Assembly: GCA_905372275.1 (NCBI GenBank)
Contig: CAJPON010000011.1
Span: 1 to 31,226, forward strand
Length of the DNA: 31,226 nucleotides
Reading direction: 5' to 3'
Source of the DNA: Candidatus Saccharimonadota bacterium
GTDB taxonomy: Bacteria; Patescibacteriota; Saccharimonadia; Saccharimonadales; Saccharimonadaceae
Shown: in pieces, positions 14,272 through 22,041 of the stretch
How the letters are laid out: the number at the start of each line of letters is the position of its first letter
Numbering within the stretch: the first letter of the stretch is position 1
Made by a program: the position numbers and the translations under genes
The notes under the pieces: model-generated
The model's input: only the letters and a program-made list of their open reading frames with translations
Told to the model about the DNA's origin: nothing
Databases searched by the model: none

Positions 14272-15348
14272 ATGGAAATAATGGTTTTGCTTATAATTTT
14301 AGCGATAGTCGTCGCAGCGGCTAGCGTGGTTATTTTTGTGTTGATGCAGCAGCTGAAGCGAGTGCAAAATAACTCGGCGGTAGAGCTGATCAAGGGCGAT
14401 GTTGTTGAACTGTCGCGTTCTATCACTAATTTGCAGCAAACAATGAGCGACAAGCTTGAACGCTCGCAGCTGTCAACGCAGCAATCGGTGCAAAAGCAGC
14501 TCAGTGAAAGTTCAAAATTGGTGGCTGATGTCACGCAGCGCTTGACCAAGCTCGACGAGACCAACAAGCGTGTCGTTGATGTGGCGACTGATCTCAAAAC
14601 CTTGCAAAATGTTCTGCAAAACCCCAAGCAGCGCGGTGTTTTTGGCGAATATTATTTGTCGAGCGTTCTCGAAAATATTTTGGCGCCAGGGCAGTATCAG
14701 ACTCAGTATAAGTTTCGCGATGGTGAAATGGTTGATGCGGTGATTTTTCTTGATAAGGGTCAGATTCTGCCAGTTGATAGCAAATTTAGCCTCGAAAATT
14801 ACAACCGGATGATTGAAGCTAGCGGCAAAGAGCGCGAGCAGCTAATGCAAAAAGTCAAAGCTGATCTGAAAGGGCGCATCGACGAAACTAGCAAATATAT
14901 CCGCCCGAGCGAGCATACTATGGATTTCGCATTTATGTTTATTCCCAGCGAGTCGTTGTATTATGATTTACTGATCAATAACGTTGGCCAGGGCGGCAGC
15001 TCGCGCGATCTGATTGAGTATGCTTTTCGCGAAAAGCACGTGATTATCACTAGTCCGACTAGTTTTATGGCGTATTTGCAAACGGTATTGCAAGGTTTGC
15101 GCAGTTTGCAAATCGAGGAGCAGGCTAAGGATATTCAAGTCCGCGTCGGCAAGCTCGGACAACACATCGCCAAATTCGAAGAGTATATGCAAAAACTAGG
15201 CAATAGTCTCGGTACGACAGTCAATCATTATAACAACGCCCATAAAGAGCTCGGTAAAGTTGATAAAGACGTGGTGAAGATCGCTGGTAGCGATTCTTCT
15301 GTCGAAGTATTGGCGATTGATCGTCCGTCGTCTATTGATAAGAAGTAA
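14272..15348 (+). CDS. rmuC: DNA recombination protein RmuC homologue
   Basis: A 358-residue protein with an N-terminal membrane anchor (about 1-25), a long coiled coil (about 30-110) and the RmuC nuclease-like core. Core features are PKQRGVFGEYYLSSVLENIL, YKFRDGEMVDAVIFLDKGQILPVDSKFSLENY, and the later FMFIPSESLYYDLL and HVIITSPTSFMAYLQT. RmuC limits inversions at short inverted repeats, presumably by cleaving unusual DNA structures near the membrane. The ATG at 14272 is chosen over an upstream in-frame start because TATGCT (14260-14265) ends 6 nt before it with no SD. Confidence 0.93.
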   Translation: MEIMVLLIILAIVVAAASVVIFVLMQQLKRVQNNSAVELIKGDVVELSRSITNLQQTMSDKLERSQLSTQQSVQKQLSESSKLVADVTQRLTKLDETNKRVVDVATDLKTLQNVLQNPKQRGVFGEYYLSSVLENILAPGQYQTQYKFRDGEMVDAVIFLDKGQILPVDSKFSLENYNRMIEASGKEREQLMQKVKADLKGRIDETSKYIRPSEHTMDFAFMFIPSESLYYDLLINNVGQGGSSRDLIEYAFREKHVIITSPTSFMAYLQTVLQGLRSLQIEEQAKDIQVRVGKLGQHIAKFEEYMQKLGNSLGTTVNHYNNAHKELGKVDKDVVKIAGSDSSVEVLAIDRPSSIDKK

Positions 15349-15363
15349 AGATTTTTGACTATC

Positions 15364-15394
15364 AAAATATCCCGCCGATAGACGGGATATTTTT
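15364..15394. terminator. Bidirectional terminator between rmuC and the MIP channel
   Basis: AATATCCCG pairs with CGGGATATT around an 8-nt loop, followed by TTTTG and preceded by AAAA on the other side. It can serve both convergent genes. Confidence 0.88.
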
Positions 15395-15410
15395 GTTAAG
15401 AAAGTTAGGC

Positions 15411-16352
15411 TTAGTCTTTCTTTTGCCGGCCAGCGACCAACACGTAGAGGTTGGCACCGACAGCTGCGCCCGCCAAAGCGCCAACTAGCGACTCGAGCGA
15501 GAAGCGTGAATTGACAACTTCGTTAGAGCCAGCTGAACCAGTAGTGAGCTCCTTTTCGGTCGAATCAGTCATTGCTAGCGCAACAGCCGGGTTAAGGCTA
15601 GCGCCCTTGACGTAAGCGACGTGAGGAATCTCAACTTTATTAGAAGCTGAAGATGCTGCTTTGCTTTGGTAATCGGCGATTGCTTGCGTCTTGGCGGTCG
15701 ATAACAGATAGCCAGATGTCAAAATGCCGACTGCCAGTGCCAAGCCAACGCCGAGCGCTTTGCCAGTATTGCAAGTTTCTTCGCGCGATAGAACTGCTGC
15801 TAGTCCGAATAGGAAGATAGCGGTGCCGACCAGCTCAATGCCAAATATCGACCAGTTCATGCTGCTAAATCCGCTAAAGCCGAAGTTGATCGAGCCGCCA
15901 GTAACCCAGTTGGTGACGATTACAGCCAGCATAGCGCCGATGAACTGGGCGCCCCAGTAGAACGGCAACAGGATTGTTTTGAGTTTGCGCATAGTCCATA
16001 AACCAAATGTTACGGCTGGGTTGACGTGCGAGCCCGAGATAGCGCCGATGCTCATCACCAGCATTACTAGTGTGAAGCCGACAGCTAGCGCGCCAACGCC
16101 GCCGTCTTTGAATGTGGTCAAAGCAACCAGCGTCAATACGAACGTACCGATTAGTTCGGCAAAGATTATATTTATGATATTTGATGGGAGATTGACGCTG
16201 CTGCGTTTAGTTGTCGTAGGTTTGGCAGCGGCAGTTTCCTTCTTTGGTGCTTCTACTTTTTCGGCAGATACTGTACGAACAGTCGTCTTGCTGGCGGCCG
16301 TTTTCTTGGCGGTCGTCTTCTTCTTGGTAGAAGCGGCTTTTTTAGTAGCCAT
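15411..16352 (-). CDS. MIP-family channel (aquaporin/glycerol facilitator-like) with lysine-rich N-tail
   Basis: A 313-residue protein with six membrane helices and two NPA half-helices: HVNPAVTFG (NPA 111-113) and LNPAVALAM (NPA 254-256). MIP channels pass water, glycerol or similar small solutes. The residue after the second NPA is Val, where nearly all family members have the selectivity-filter Arg (NPAR), so permeability may be unusual. Residues 1-50 are a Lys/Ala/Thr tail like histone-H1-type repeats, and a Ser/Lys-rich insert lies at about 220-250. The ATG at 16352 is chosen for its AAAGGAGGG SD; TATACT at 16390-16385 is the -10. It is divergent from the tail-anchored gene. Confidence 0.88.
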   Translation of the reverse strand: MATKKAASTKKKTTAKKTAASKTTVRTVSAEKVEAPKKETAAAKPTTTKRSSVNLPSNIINIIFAELIGTFVLTLVALTTFKDGGVGALAVGFTLVMLVMSIGAISGSHVNPAVTFGLWTMRKLKTILLPFYWGAQFIGAMLAVIVTNWVTGGSINFGFSGFSSMNWSIFGIELVGTAIFLFGLAAVLSREETCNTGKALGVGLALAVGILTSGYLLSTAKTQAIADYQSKAASSASNKVEIPHVAYVKGASLNPAVALAMTDSTEKELTTGSAGSNEVVNSRFSLESLVGALAGAAVGANLYVLVAGRQKKD

Positions 16353-16384
16353 GAATATTCCCTCCTTTACTGAAATATAGACAT

Positions 16385-16428
16385 AGTATAACACAAAAAT
16401 ATTTTGGGTTGTATACATCTGTTATAAT
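16385..16428. promoter_or_regulatory. Divergent promoters of the MIP channel and the tail-anchored protein
   Basis: The minus-strand -10 TGTTATACT occupies 16390-16385 (hexamer) and the plus-strand -10 TGTTATAAT has its hexamer at 16423-16428. Only 32 bp separate them, so their -35 regions overlap. The minus transcript has an SD leader; the plus one is leaderless. Confidence 0.65.
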
Positions 16429-16434
16429 GATGAT

Positions 16435-16689
16435 ATGGGACGTTATTTTGAACAGACAGAAAGCCGCAGCGAGCTGCAACAGCGCATCGCTGCTGATCTG
16501 CGGGAGAAAGCAGCGCAGAAGGCAAAGCAAGAAGGCGAGCCAGTTCCGGGTGTTAGCGGCGAGCTAATCGAAAACTCAGAATATTTGAAAGGCACCAAGG
16601 CTACGACAACTCTAGCACCAGCTTGGGTGTTTATTGTGCTGATGGCAGTTGGCGTATTTGTGTTATTCGTATATCAGGTGAATAAGTAG
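16435..16689 (+). CDS. Small tail-anchored membrane protein (unknown)
   Basis: An 84-residue protein with a charged helical N-terminal part (about 1-50, many Glu/Arg/Lys), one C-terminal membrane helix (about 61-80, PAWVFIVLMAVGVFVLFV) and a short YQVNK end. This is the topology of a C-tail anchored protein with a cytoplasmic domain. No family is recognised. TATAAT (16423-16428) ends 6 nt before the ATG, so it is leaderless. pheS starts 7 nt after its stop and is probably cotranscribed. Confidence 0.78.
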   Translation: MGRYFEQTESRSELQQRIAADLREKAAQKAKQEGEPVPGVSGELIENSEYLKGTKATTTLAPAWVFIVLMAVGVFVLFVYQVNK

Positions 16690-16696
16690 GTTAGCA

Positions 16697-17737
16697 ATGG
16701 ATTTTGAGAAAGTTTTACAAGTTTTATCAGCGCGGGCGGCTCAGTCTAATCACCCGCAAGAAGTATTGCGCGCTCCAGAAATCAAAACGCTATATGATCA
16801 CATCAAGACATTGCCAAATGATGAGCGCGGCGCTTTCGGCAAGCGAGTCAACGAGCTGAAAAAATCGCTGGAAGTGGTCATAGAAGTTCGCCGCCAGGAG
16901 CTCGACAAAGTCGATTTGCCGCCAATCGACGTGACGGCGCCGATGGACATCAATGCATCGCAGCCTGAATTACTGCCGAGTGAGCGGGGCACGATTCACC
17001 CGCTGAGTGCCGAGATTGACCGCATTTCTGACATTTTTAACCGCATGGGTTTTGTGACGGAAGAGTCGCGTGAGATTGATGATCAGTTTCACATGTTTGA
17101 GAGCCTAAACTTCCCGAAGGGTCATCCGGCGCGTGATGATTATGATACGTTCATGACCGAAGAAACTGATGCTAATGGCGACCGCTTGATCGCTCCAGCA
17201 CACACCTCGACCATGCAAAACCGCGTACTGAAAAAATATCATGGTAATTTAGAAAACGGCGAGGCGATCGCCGCTATCGTACCCGACCGGGTGTTTCGCA
17301 ACGAAGATTTGGACGCGCGGCACGAGCACACGTTCTATCAAGTCGAAGGCGTGTATGTCGCCAAGGGAGTTAATGTCGGTAATCTCATCGCCACGCTGCA
17401 GGAATTTTTACAGGAATATTACGGCAAGAGACTGGATGTACGCGTCAATCCGTTTTACTTCCCGTTTACTGAACCGAGCTTTGAATTTGCATTGAGTTGT
17501 CCATTCTGTGAAGGCAAAAATCCGGACTGTAAAGTCTGTTCGGGTGAGGGCTGGATTGAGCTGCTGGGCTGCGGCATGATTCATCCGAACGTACTGAAGG
17601 CTGCCGACATCGATCCGAACGAATACACCGGCTTTGCCTTTGGCTGCGGTATTGACCGCCTGGTGATGATGAAATACGGCATCGAGGACGTGCGGCATTT
17701 TGAGAGCGGTAAGTTGGACTTTTTGAGGCAGTTTTGA
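16697..17737 (+). CDS. pheS: Phenylalanyl-tRNA synthetase alpha subunit
   Basis: A 346-residue class II catalytic subunit of the alpha2-beta2 PheRS. It has HPLSAEIDRISDIFNRMGF, the HTSTMQNR motif 2 region, PDRVFRNEDLDARHEHTFYQ, FTEPSFEF and the motif 3 region FAFGCGIDRLVMMKYGIEDVRHF. A cysteine-rich insert CPFC...CKVC (about 268-280) is a zinc-type knuckle known in a subset of bacterial PheS. The N-terminal coiled coil is present (about 40-75). It overlaps no gene and follows the tail-anchored ORF. Its partner gene pheT lies 7 kb downstream instead of adjacent, and no terminator is visible after pheS. Confidence 0.97.
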   Translation: MDFEKVLQVLSARAAQSNHPQEVLRAPEIKTLYDHIKTLPNDERGAFGKRVNELKKSLEVVIEVRRQELDKVDLPPIDVTAPMDINASQPELLPSERGTIHPLSAEIDRISDIFNRMGFVTEESREIDDQFHMFESLNFPKGHPARDDYDTFMTEETDANGDRLIAPAHTSTMQNRVLKKYHGNLENGEAIAAIVPDRVFRNEDLDARHEHTFYQVEGVYVAKGVNVGNLIATLQEFLQEYYGKRLDVRVNPFYFPFTEPSFEFALSCPFCEGKNPDCKVCSGEGWIELLGCGMIHPNVLKAADIDPNEYTGFAFGCGIDRLVMMKYGIEDVRHFESGKLDFLRQF

Positions 17738-17854
17738 TTCTAAGTGGCAGGTCGGACAACTATTCTTTGTTGAATAATTATTCGTATAGTAATTTTAATT
17801 ATATCAAGAAAAGTGGACAGTTTTATAACCTATACAGATTTCATAGACCAAAAT

Positions 17855-18148
17855 TTAGTCAGCAAGGGAATGATACTCATTATCAGCAAACAAACTCCCA
17901 ACGCCTGCTGCCTGATACAAAGCATCTACCGCTAGAAGTGCATCATGCTGAAGTGTCGGCTTGCCGCTAATGGTCTCATCATAAAAATCTTGCAACGATT
18001 CCGGATAACCCTCGTCTGGCGCGTCGTATAGGAATGTATCCTGTAGTAACTTCTTCTGCTCAGGCGGAATATCATCAAAAAACTCTGGATGAAAATCATA
18101 AAACCATTCAAGACGGGTTTGTAATTCTAGATATCTATCGTAGTTCAT
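17855..18148 (-). CDS. Small acidic protein (unknown)
   Basis: A 97-residue acidic soluble protein, rich in Asp, Glu and aromatics (YDRYLELQTRLEWFYDFHPEFFDDIPP), probably helical, with no membrane segment or known motif. TATAAT on the minus strand (18160-18155) ends 6 nt before the ATG, so it is leaderless. It lies downstream of unit D on the same strand but has its own promoter. Codon use is AT-ending (GAT, CAT), in sharp contrast to unit D next to it. Confidence 0.72.
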   Translation of the reverse strand: MNYDRYLELQTRLEWFYDFHPEFFDDIPPEQKKLLQDTFLYDAPDEGYPESLQDFYDETISGKPTLQHDALLAVDALYQAAGVGSLFADNEYHSLAD

Positions 18149-18176
18149 GACTATATTATATATAATTCAGGGAATG

Positions 18177-18202
18177 GCCCCTCTCTGGATGTGGAGAGGG
18201 GC
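18177..18202 (-). terminator. Stem-loop after unit D
   Basis: GCCCCTCTC and GAGAGGGGC form a perfect 9-bp stem around 8 nt just after the unit D stop codon. No T-run follows on the minus strand (CATTCCC), so it may be a 3' stabilising hairpin rather than a classical terminator. Confidence 0.55.
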
Positions 18203-18218
18203 ATCCTCGAGGACTATC

Positions 18219-18428
18219 TCACTCCTCGTCCTCCTTGTCGTCGGAGTGGTACTTCAGCCAGCTCGGCGTGCCCTCGTTGTACATGTAGTACCCGTCGGAG
18301 TGCGGTTCGCCAGAGGTCTGGCCGTGGTGCATGTGCTCAGGCTGGTTGGGGTCGACAACCCACGCTTCGTCGCCAGGGTTAGGGACGAGGTAGCTGGCGA
18401 TGTCGTTCAGATTGCGCCGGTTCGGCAT
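18219..18428 (-). CDS. Small acidic/histidine-rich protein, unit D (unknown)
   Basis: A 69-residue soluble protein of unrecognised family. It starts MPNRRNLNDIASYLVPNPG, has a His-rich middle (PEHMHHGQ) and several aromatics (DGYYMYNEG, SWLKYHSDD), and ends in the acidic run DDKEDEE. SD AGGAG sits 6 nt before the ATG at 18428; the in-frame ATG two codons upstream would be too close to it. Codons are almost all C-ending: 7 of 7 Asp GAC, 5 of 5 Tyr TAC, 5 of 5 His CAC, 5 of 6 Asn AAC. That differs from every neighbour and suggests very high expression or foreign origin. Short hairpins (for example GCCAG/CTGGC) lie inside the ORF. Confidence 0.75.
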   Translation of the reverse strand: MPNRRNLNDIASYLVPNPGDEAWVVDPNQPEHMHHGQTSGEPHSDGYYMYNEGTPSWLKYHSDDKEDEE

Positions 18429-18476
18429 GATCATCTCCTGTCTACTCAAGGATGACTGTATTTCAGCCTACGTCGC

Positions 18477-18505
18477 AGTATGTAGAATAGAATAGAATAT
18501 GTCAA
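18477..18505 (-). promoter_or_regulatory. Promoter of unit D with tandem-repeat spacer
   Basis: On the minus strand, TTGACA (18505-18500), a 17-bp spacer and CATACT (18482-18477). The whole spacer is a 5-bp tandem repeat: three copies of TATTC plus TA. A change of one copy would shift the spacer to 12 or 22 bp. Confidence 0.8.
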
Positions 18506-18652
18506 CCATTAGCGTCTTTTGACAAAGAAGATTTTTATTAGAACATAGATTAAACCAACAAACTGTATATTTACTCTCGTTTTTGCCTATACTGAAATAA
18601 AAATAATCAACGTCCACGTATCATTTCTTGTTGGTCAGCTAGGCAGGTGACG
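18506..18652. other. Intergenic stretch without a supported gene
   Basis: AT-rich. A plus-strand TTGACA (near 18517) has no matching -10, and a TATACT near 18592 has no start codon at leaderless distance. I see no gene on either strand. Confidence 0.5.
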
Positions 18653-19219
18653 CTACAGTCCCATACAAATATCCCGATAAGGCCGCGTAACAACTTCTGC
18701 CGACTCAAGTTTGAGTTTGGTCTCAATGTCACTAATCATCGCCAGCGCACCAGTCTCATCATCTGATAAAACCTCAACTTCCACAAACGTCCCAGCGTCT
18801 TTGATTTCGTCTATGGCCACCGTTGCCTGCGGAAAGTCTGGGGATTGGAATGATCGCCGGTATTTGTCAACCTCGACCAGCCGCACCATACCGAGATTTG
18901 TCAGTAGCTGCTTGGCGATTGCCGCGTCACTGGGCTGAATCGGTAGGTTTGTCTCGGGCTTAATGATTACGTCGTTCGCCGTATGTGTCGCGGTCGTCGT
19001 CGCAGGCTTATATGTCACCTCGGCAAAACCATCGCGCTGGCGAATCCGCAGGCATTCAACTGTCTGCATAAAGTCAACATCAGGACGAGAATAATACGTA
19101 TCAATTTCGTGGCGGCTACTCTTTGGCTTAAAACCGAGGCCTTGCAATTGCTTGATTAATTCTTTTGCGTCACCAGTTAATTGGCGTTTGCGTTCGATTT
19201 CTAGTAGTTTTCTGGTCAT
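18653..19219 (-). CDS. CYTH-domain protein (CyaB / triphosphate tunnel family)
   Basis: A 188-residue protein. It starts MTRKLLEIERKRQL, containing the CYTH signature ExExK (EIERK, residues 7-11). Alternating charged strands follow, such as VECLRIRQRDGFAEVTYKP, VEVDKYRRSF, ATVAIDEIKDAGTFVEVEV and ETKLKLESAEVVTRPYRDI, which match the tunnel fold that binds triphosphates with a metal. CyaB-type members include adenylate cyclases and thiamine- or inorganic triphosphatases; which activity applies cannot be told. The ATG at 19219 is chosen because GAAAGG lies 8 nt upstream; a GTG ten codons further out is possible. Confidence 0.88.
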   Translation of the reverse strand: MTRKLLEIERKRQLTGDAKELIKQLQGLGFKPKSSRHEIDTYYSRPDVDFMQTVECLRIRQRDGFAEVTYKPATTTATHTANDVIIKPETNLPIQPSDAAIAKQLLTNLGMVRLVEVDKYRRSFQSPDFPQATVAIDEIKDAGTFVEVEVLSDDETGALAMISDIETKLKLESAEVVTRPYRDICMGL

Positions 19220-19478
19220 TTGGTGGCCTTTCGGGTTCTTACCTAGCACTGTGTTTACCTAGATAATTAATTCATTAGCGCGAATAGCAGCGGCGATTCG
19301 ACGGGTAATAGTGCCCATAAATTAAGGATAGAGCAGTTTGCTGCATCATGCAATAACTATTTAGGAAAGTCGTATAAGGTTTGTGCTACAATTAAGTTAT
19401 AAAGGTTATCAATACCGCAATCCTTGCTGGATATCAGCGGCCAGTAAAAAGCAAAGTTCGCTTATGAAAGGTGTAAAA

Positions 19479-20444
19479 ATGTCTGTAGCGCTCAGTAGCA
19501 AAAAGATAATACTAATCGTAATGTGTGTGATATTCGTGCTGATAGCGGGATTCGCGGCTTGGGCGTTTCTATGGCCTAGCCGCAGTGCCGACTTACAGAA
19601 AGCTGATATTCAGCGGCGCGATTATAACCAGTCGGTGGCGGATATCCAAAAAGTCATTGCCGATGATGCCGCCAACAGCCAGGTGCGTCCGGATTGCCGT
19701 CCGATATTGAAAACTCACGGCAAGAAAACTGCTCGCGCGGTGATGATTCTTCACGGGGTTAGCGCTGAACCTTCTGGGATGATAGAACTGGCAGACTGGT
19801 TTTACCAGGCGGGCTACAATGTGTACGTACCGCGAGTGCCGCACCACGGCTTGAAAGACAATAAGCTCCACGGGCAAGTTCGCGCCAGCGAGTTGGTGAA
19901 GTTCATGGGCGACAGCGCCGGGCTAGTCAGCGGTCTGGGCGACGAACTGGGCGTGATCGGCCATTCTGGCGGCGGCACGCTGGCAACGTGGCTGGCGCAA
20001 TATGGCGATGGATTATTCTCGCGGGTATTACTGCTCTCGCCGTACTATGAACCAGACGCTTCTAAAGCACCGAAGTGGCAAATGGCGCTGCTGCGCAATG
20101 TCTATGGCAACCATTTGTTGCCGGATCAATTCTTTGACGGCAATTTGTCGTACCGGGCGCTGGCAAATTATGTCATTATCAAGCAGAATTATCGCAATGA
20201 TTTGAAAGCTGAAGGCCTGAAACATCTCGGCTTGATAATTGGCAGCGAGGACGATTTGATTGATAAAACCATGGCGCTGAATATCGCCGAGGGCATGGCT
20301 AAGGCTAGCGGCGCCGAATTTACTTACGAAACGACGCCAGACTATATAGGTGCTGGCCACGAATTAATATCTCCAGAAGACAAAGCCGTCAAGAAATACA
20401 AGAAAGAATTGTACGGCATGTACCTGCGGGTGTATGAGAAATAG
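19479..20444 (+). CDS. Membrane-anchored alpha/beta hydrolase
   Basis: A 321-residue protein with an N-terminal signal anchor (about 8-32, KKIILIVMCVIFVLIAGFAAW) and an extracytoplasmic hydrolase domain. The oxyanion region is MILHGVSAEP, the nucleophile is Ser163 in GHSGGG, the acid is in GSEDDLID (Asp258-262) and the base is His294 in GAGHELIS. The lid segment YVPRVPHHG resembles lysophospholipase or carboxylesterase-like enzymes, so a lipid or acyl-ester substrate is plausible but unproven. The ATG at 19479 is chosen over the ATG at 19464 and upstream frame because GAAAGG (19466-19471) is 7 nt before it. TACAAT near 19385 is a candidate -10. Confidence 0.87.
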   Translation: MSVALSSKKIILIVMCVIFVLIAGFAAWAFLWPSRSADLQKADIQRRDYNQSVADIQKVIADDAANSQVRPDCRPILKTHGKKTARAVMILHGVSAEPSGMIELADWFYQAGYNVYVPRVPHHGLKDNKLHGQVRASELVKFMGDSAGLVSGLGDELGVIGHSGGGTLATWLAQYGDGLFSRVLLLSPYYEPDASKAPKWQMALLRNVYGNHLLPDQFFDGNLSYRALANYVIIKQNYRNDLKAEGLKHLGLIIGSEDDLIDKTMALNIAEGMAKASGAEFTYETTPDYIGAGHELISPEDKAVKKYKKELYGMYLRVYEK

Positions 20445-20518
20445 TATTTAGTAGTTGCGTACTATCAGACGTTTTTCATTTTCGGCTTAGTTAGGTGGAT
20501 CTGTTATAATGGTCTATT

Positions 20519-21052
20519 GTGACTGCATGTAAAGTAAAGATATCCACGAGACCGTTTAGGAGTGCTATTTCTGGTAGCAAAACTGCCAAACCGCGGCTGC
20601 ATAAGGGGTGTCGCCGAAAAACACAGTCTAGCGGCCAAGCCATGCTTGCTCGTAATATTAAGTATCGTCAGGCTGCTAAGTATCGTCAGGCTGCGCCCGC
20701 CCGAAAAATGAGGATTAAAAAGCCATATTACGACGCCATCATGTCGGGTCGTAAAACCCTGGAGGTTCGCGTTGGCTATGGCAGTATTAAGCGCTTGCGG
20801 ACTGGCGAGCTATTGCAGCTAGAAACCAGTCATGAGTCTGGCGCGGTACAGATTAAGTCGATTCGTATCTACGATAATTTTGCTAAAATGCTGGCAGCTG
20901 AGGATTGGCAGCAAATTGTACCGCAAGCCAAAGATAGAGCGGAAGCGCTTCGGCTTCTTCAGAAAATCTATCCGCCGCGCAAAGAAAAACTCGGCGTGTA
21001 TGCTATTGAGATTGCGAAAGCAGAGAGCAGTACTATTCAGTGCATGTCCTAA
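20519..21052 (+). CDS. ASCH/PUA-like domain protein with basic N-terminal extension
   Basis: A 177-residue protein. The C-terminal 115 residues (from MRIKKPYYDAIMSGRKTLEVRVG) look like an ASCH/PUA-like RNA- or nucleotide-binding domain: YDAIMSGRKTLEVR, then RTGELLQLE, later KLGVYAIEI. The first 60 residues are a basic, low-complexity extension containing two tandem KYRQAA repeats. TATAAT (20505-20510) ends 8 nt before a GTG at 20519, which would be a leaderless GTG start. Internal ATGs at 20642 and 20708 would leave just the domain and cannot be excluded, so the extension is the least certain part. Confidence 0.72.
   Translation: MTACKVKISTRPFRSAISGSKTAKPRLHKGCRRKTQSSGQAMLARNIKYRQAAKYRQAAPARKMRIKKPYYDAIMSGRKTLEVRVGYGSIKRLRTGELLQLETSHESGAVQIKSIRIYDNFAKMLAAEDWQQIVPQAKDRAEALRLLQKIYPPRKEKLGVYAIEIAKAESSTIQCMS
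20660..20695 (+). repeat. 18-bp tandem duplication inside the ASCH gene
   Basis: Two adjacent 18-bp copies of AAGTATCGTCAGGCTGCT differ only at the last base and encode KYRQAA twice. It is in frame, so copy number change would lengthen or shorten the basic extension without a frameshift. Confidence 0.9.
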
Positions 21053-21074
21053 TATTTCATTTCATAGAGTGATT

Positions 21075-21980
21075 CTAGGCTATTTCAAGAATCATTTTAT
21101 CTAGTAAATTAGTAATTGTTTTTTCTTCTGCTAATTTCTGCCAAGTTTTTTCACCAGCAACAATGCCGATTTCTGAAATGTACATATCGATATTTGGAAC
21201 GTTCATTTTCCCGTCGTTGTACGAAAAGGATTTAATGCGGCGAGAAATGCGGGTTAGTGCTGCTTTTTCTAGCATTTTTCCGATAACTTCATGGTATATG
21301 TCTCGTAGTTTGTCTCTGTCTGCTAAATTGCTAAGTGCGGCAAAGTCGCAAATACAAGACGTATTCTGACCAATTTGTTTAGTACACTCACTAAGGTTAT
21401 AATATCCCAAACGAATATTGGCTATGTCGGATACTGTACCATGAATGACAAAAGCCAGATAATAAAATAAAGCTAGCAGCGCCGTGTCGCTATTTGGCGG
21501 TTGATTAAGAACGCAAGAGATACGGCTAATCGACGTAGTAGGATTGTCGGTCTCGTACAGGAATTTGTGTTCGGCAAGCTGACTAATAATAAGCGGCTGG
21601 TCGATTTCTTCAATTGATTGCCAATCGTTTTTGTTTAATTTAGCCATGTTATGTTGGAGTTTATCAAGGTCGTTGCAAATAATCGTACAATCATTTTCTG
21701 CGGCGATTTGACTCATGGCTAGGTTCAAAGATTCGTTATCTGTAAATGCTTGAAGTTGCCGCAAATCATGCGCCAGATTAACTGCTTCTTCCGTATATAA
21801 ATCAATATCAATAGTGATAAATCCTGTACCCGAATAGTGCGTACCAAGCGCAAAATAATCAATTTGTCGTAATAATCCAAATTGTTGCATTATCTGCTTT
21901 AATTTAGTCATCGCTAGATGCTCATAAATATGCGCCTCGATGGGCGAAGCAGCTTGTTTACAGATAAGGATTCGTTGCAT
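21075..21980 (-). CDS. M16-like metallopeptidase paralogue 1 (single lobe)
   Basis: A 301-residue protein. It begins with a strand and then HIYEH (17-21), the inverted HxxEH zinc motif of M16 peptidases. A third acidic ligand is expected about 75 residues on and is present in NESLNLAMSQIAAEND (Glu95). M16 enzymes (pitrilysin, processing peptidases) usually have two or more lobes; this has one of about 300 residues, so it may dimerise. It aligns with the gene at 23677-24627 in the motif, the D-Y...G-T-H-Y/T-x-G segment and the NE...LA...AE helix, so the two are divergent paralogues. No signal peptide is seen. It follows unit C on the same strand. Confidence 0.75.
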   Translation of the reverse strand: MQRILICKQAASPIEAHIYEHLAMTKLKQIMQQFGLLRQIDYFALGTHYSGTGFITIDIDLYTEEAVNLAHDLRQLQAFTDNESLNLAMSQIAAENDCTIICNDLDKLQHNMAKLNKNDWQSIEEIDQPLIISQLAEHKFLYETDNPTTSISRISCVLNQPPNSDTALLALFYYLAFVIHGTVSDIANIRLGYYNLSECTKQIGQNTSCICDFAALSNLADRDKLRDIYHEVIGKMLEKAALTRISRRIKSFSYNDGKMNVPNIDMYISEIGIVAGEKTWQKLAEEKTITNLLDKMILEIA

Positions 21981-22041
21981 GTCATCTATATATTATCACA
22001 GAGAATATGGACAGTTTATCGACTTGTCCGGGTCGGAATGG

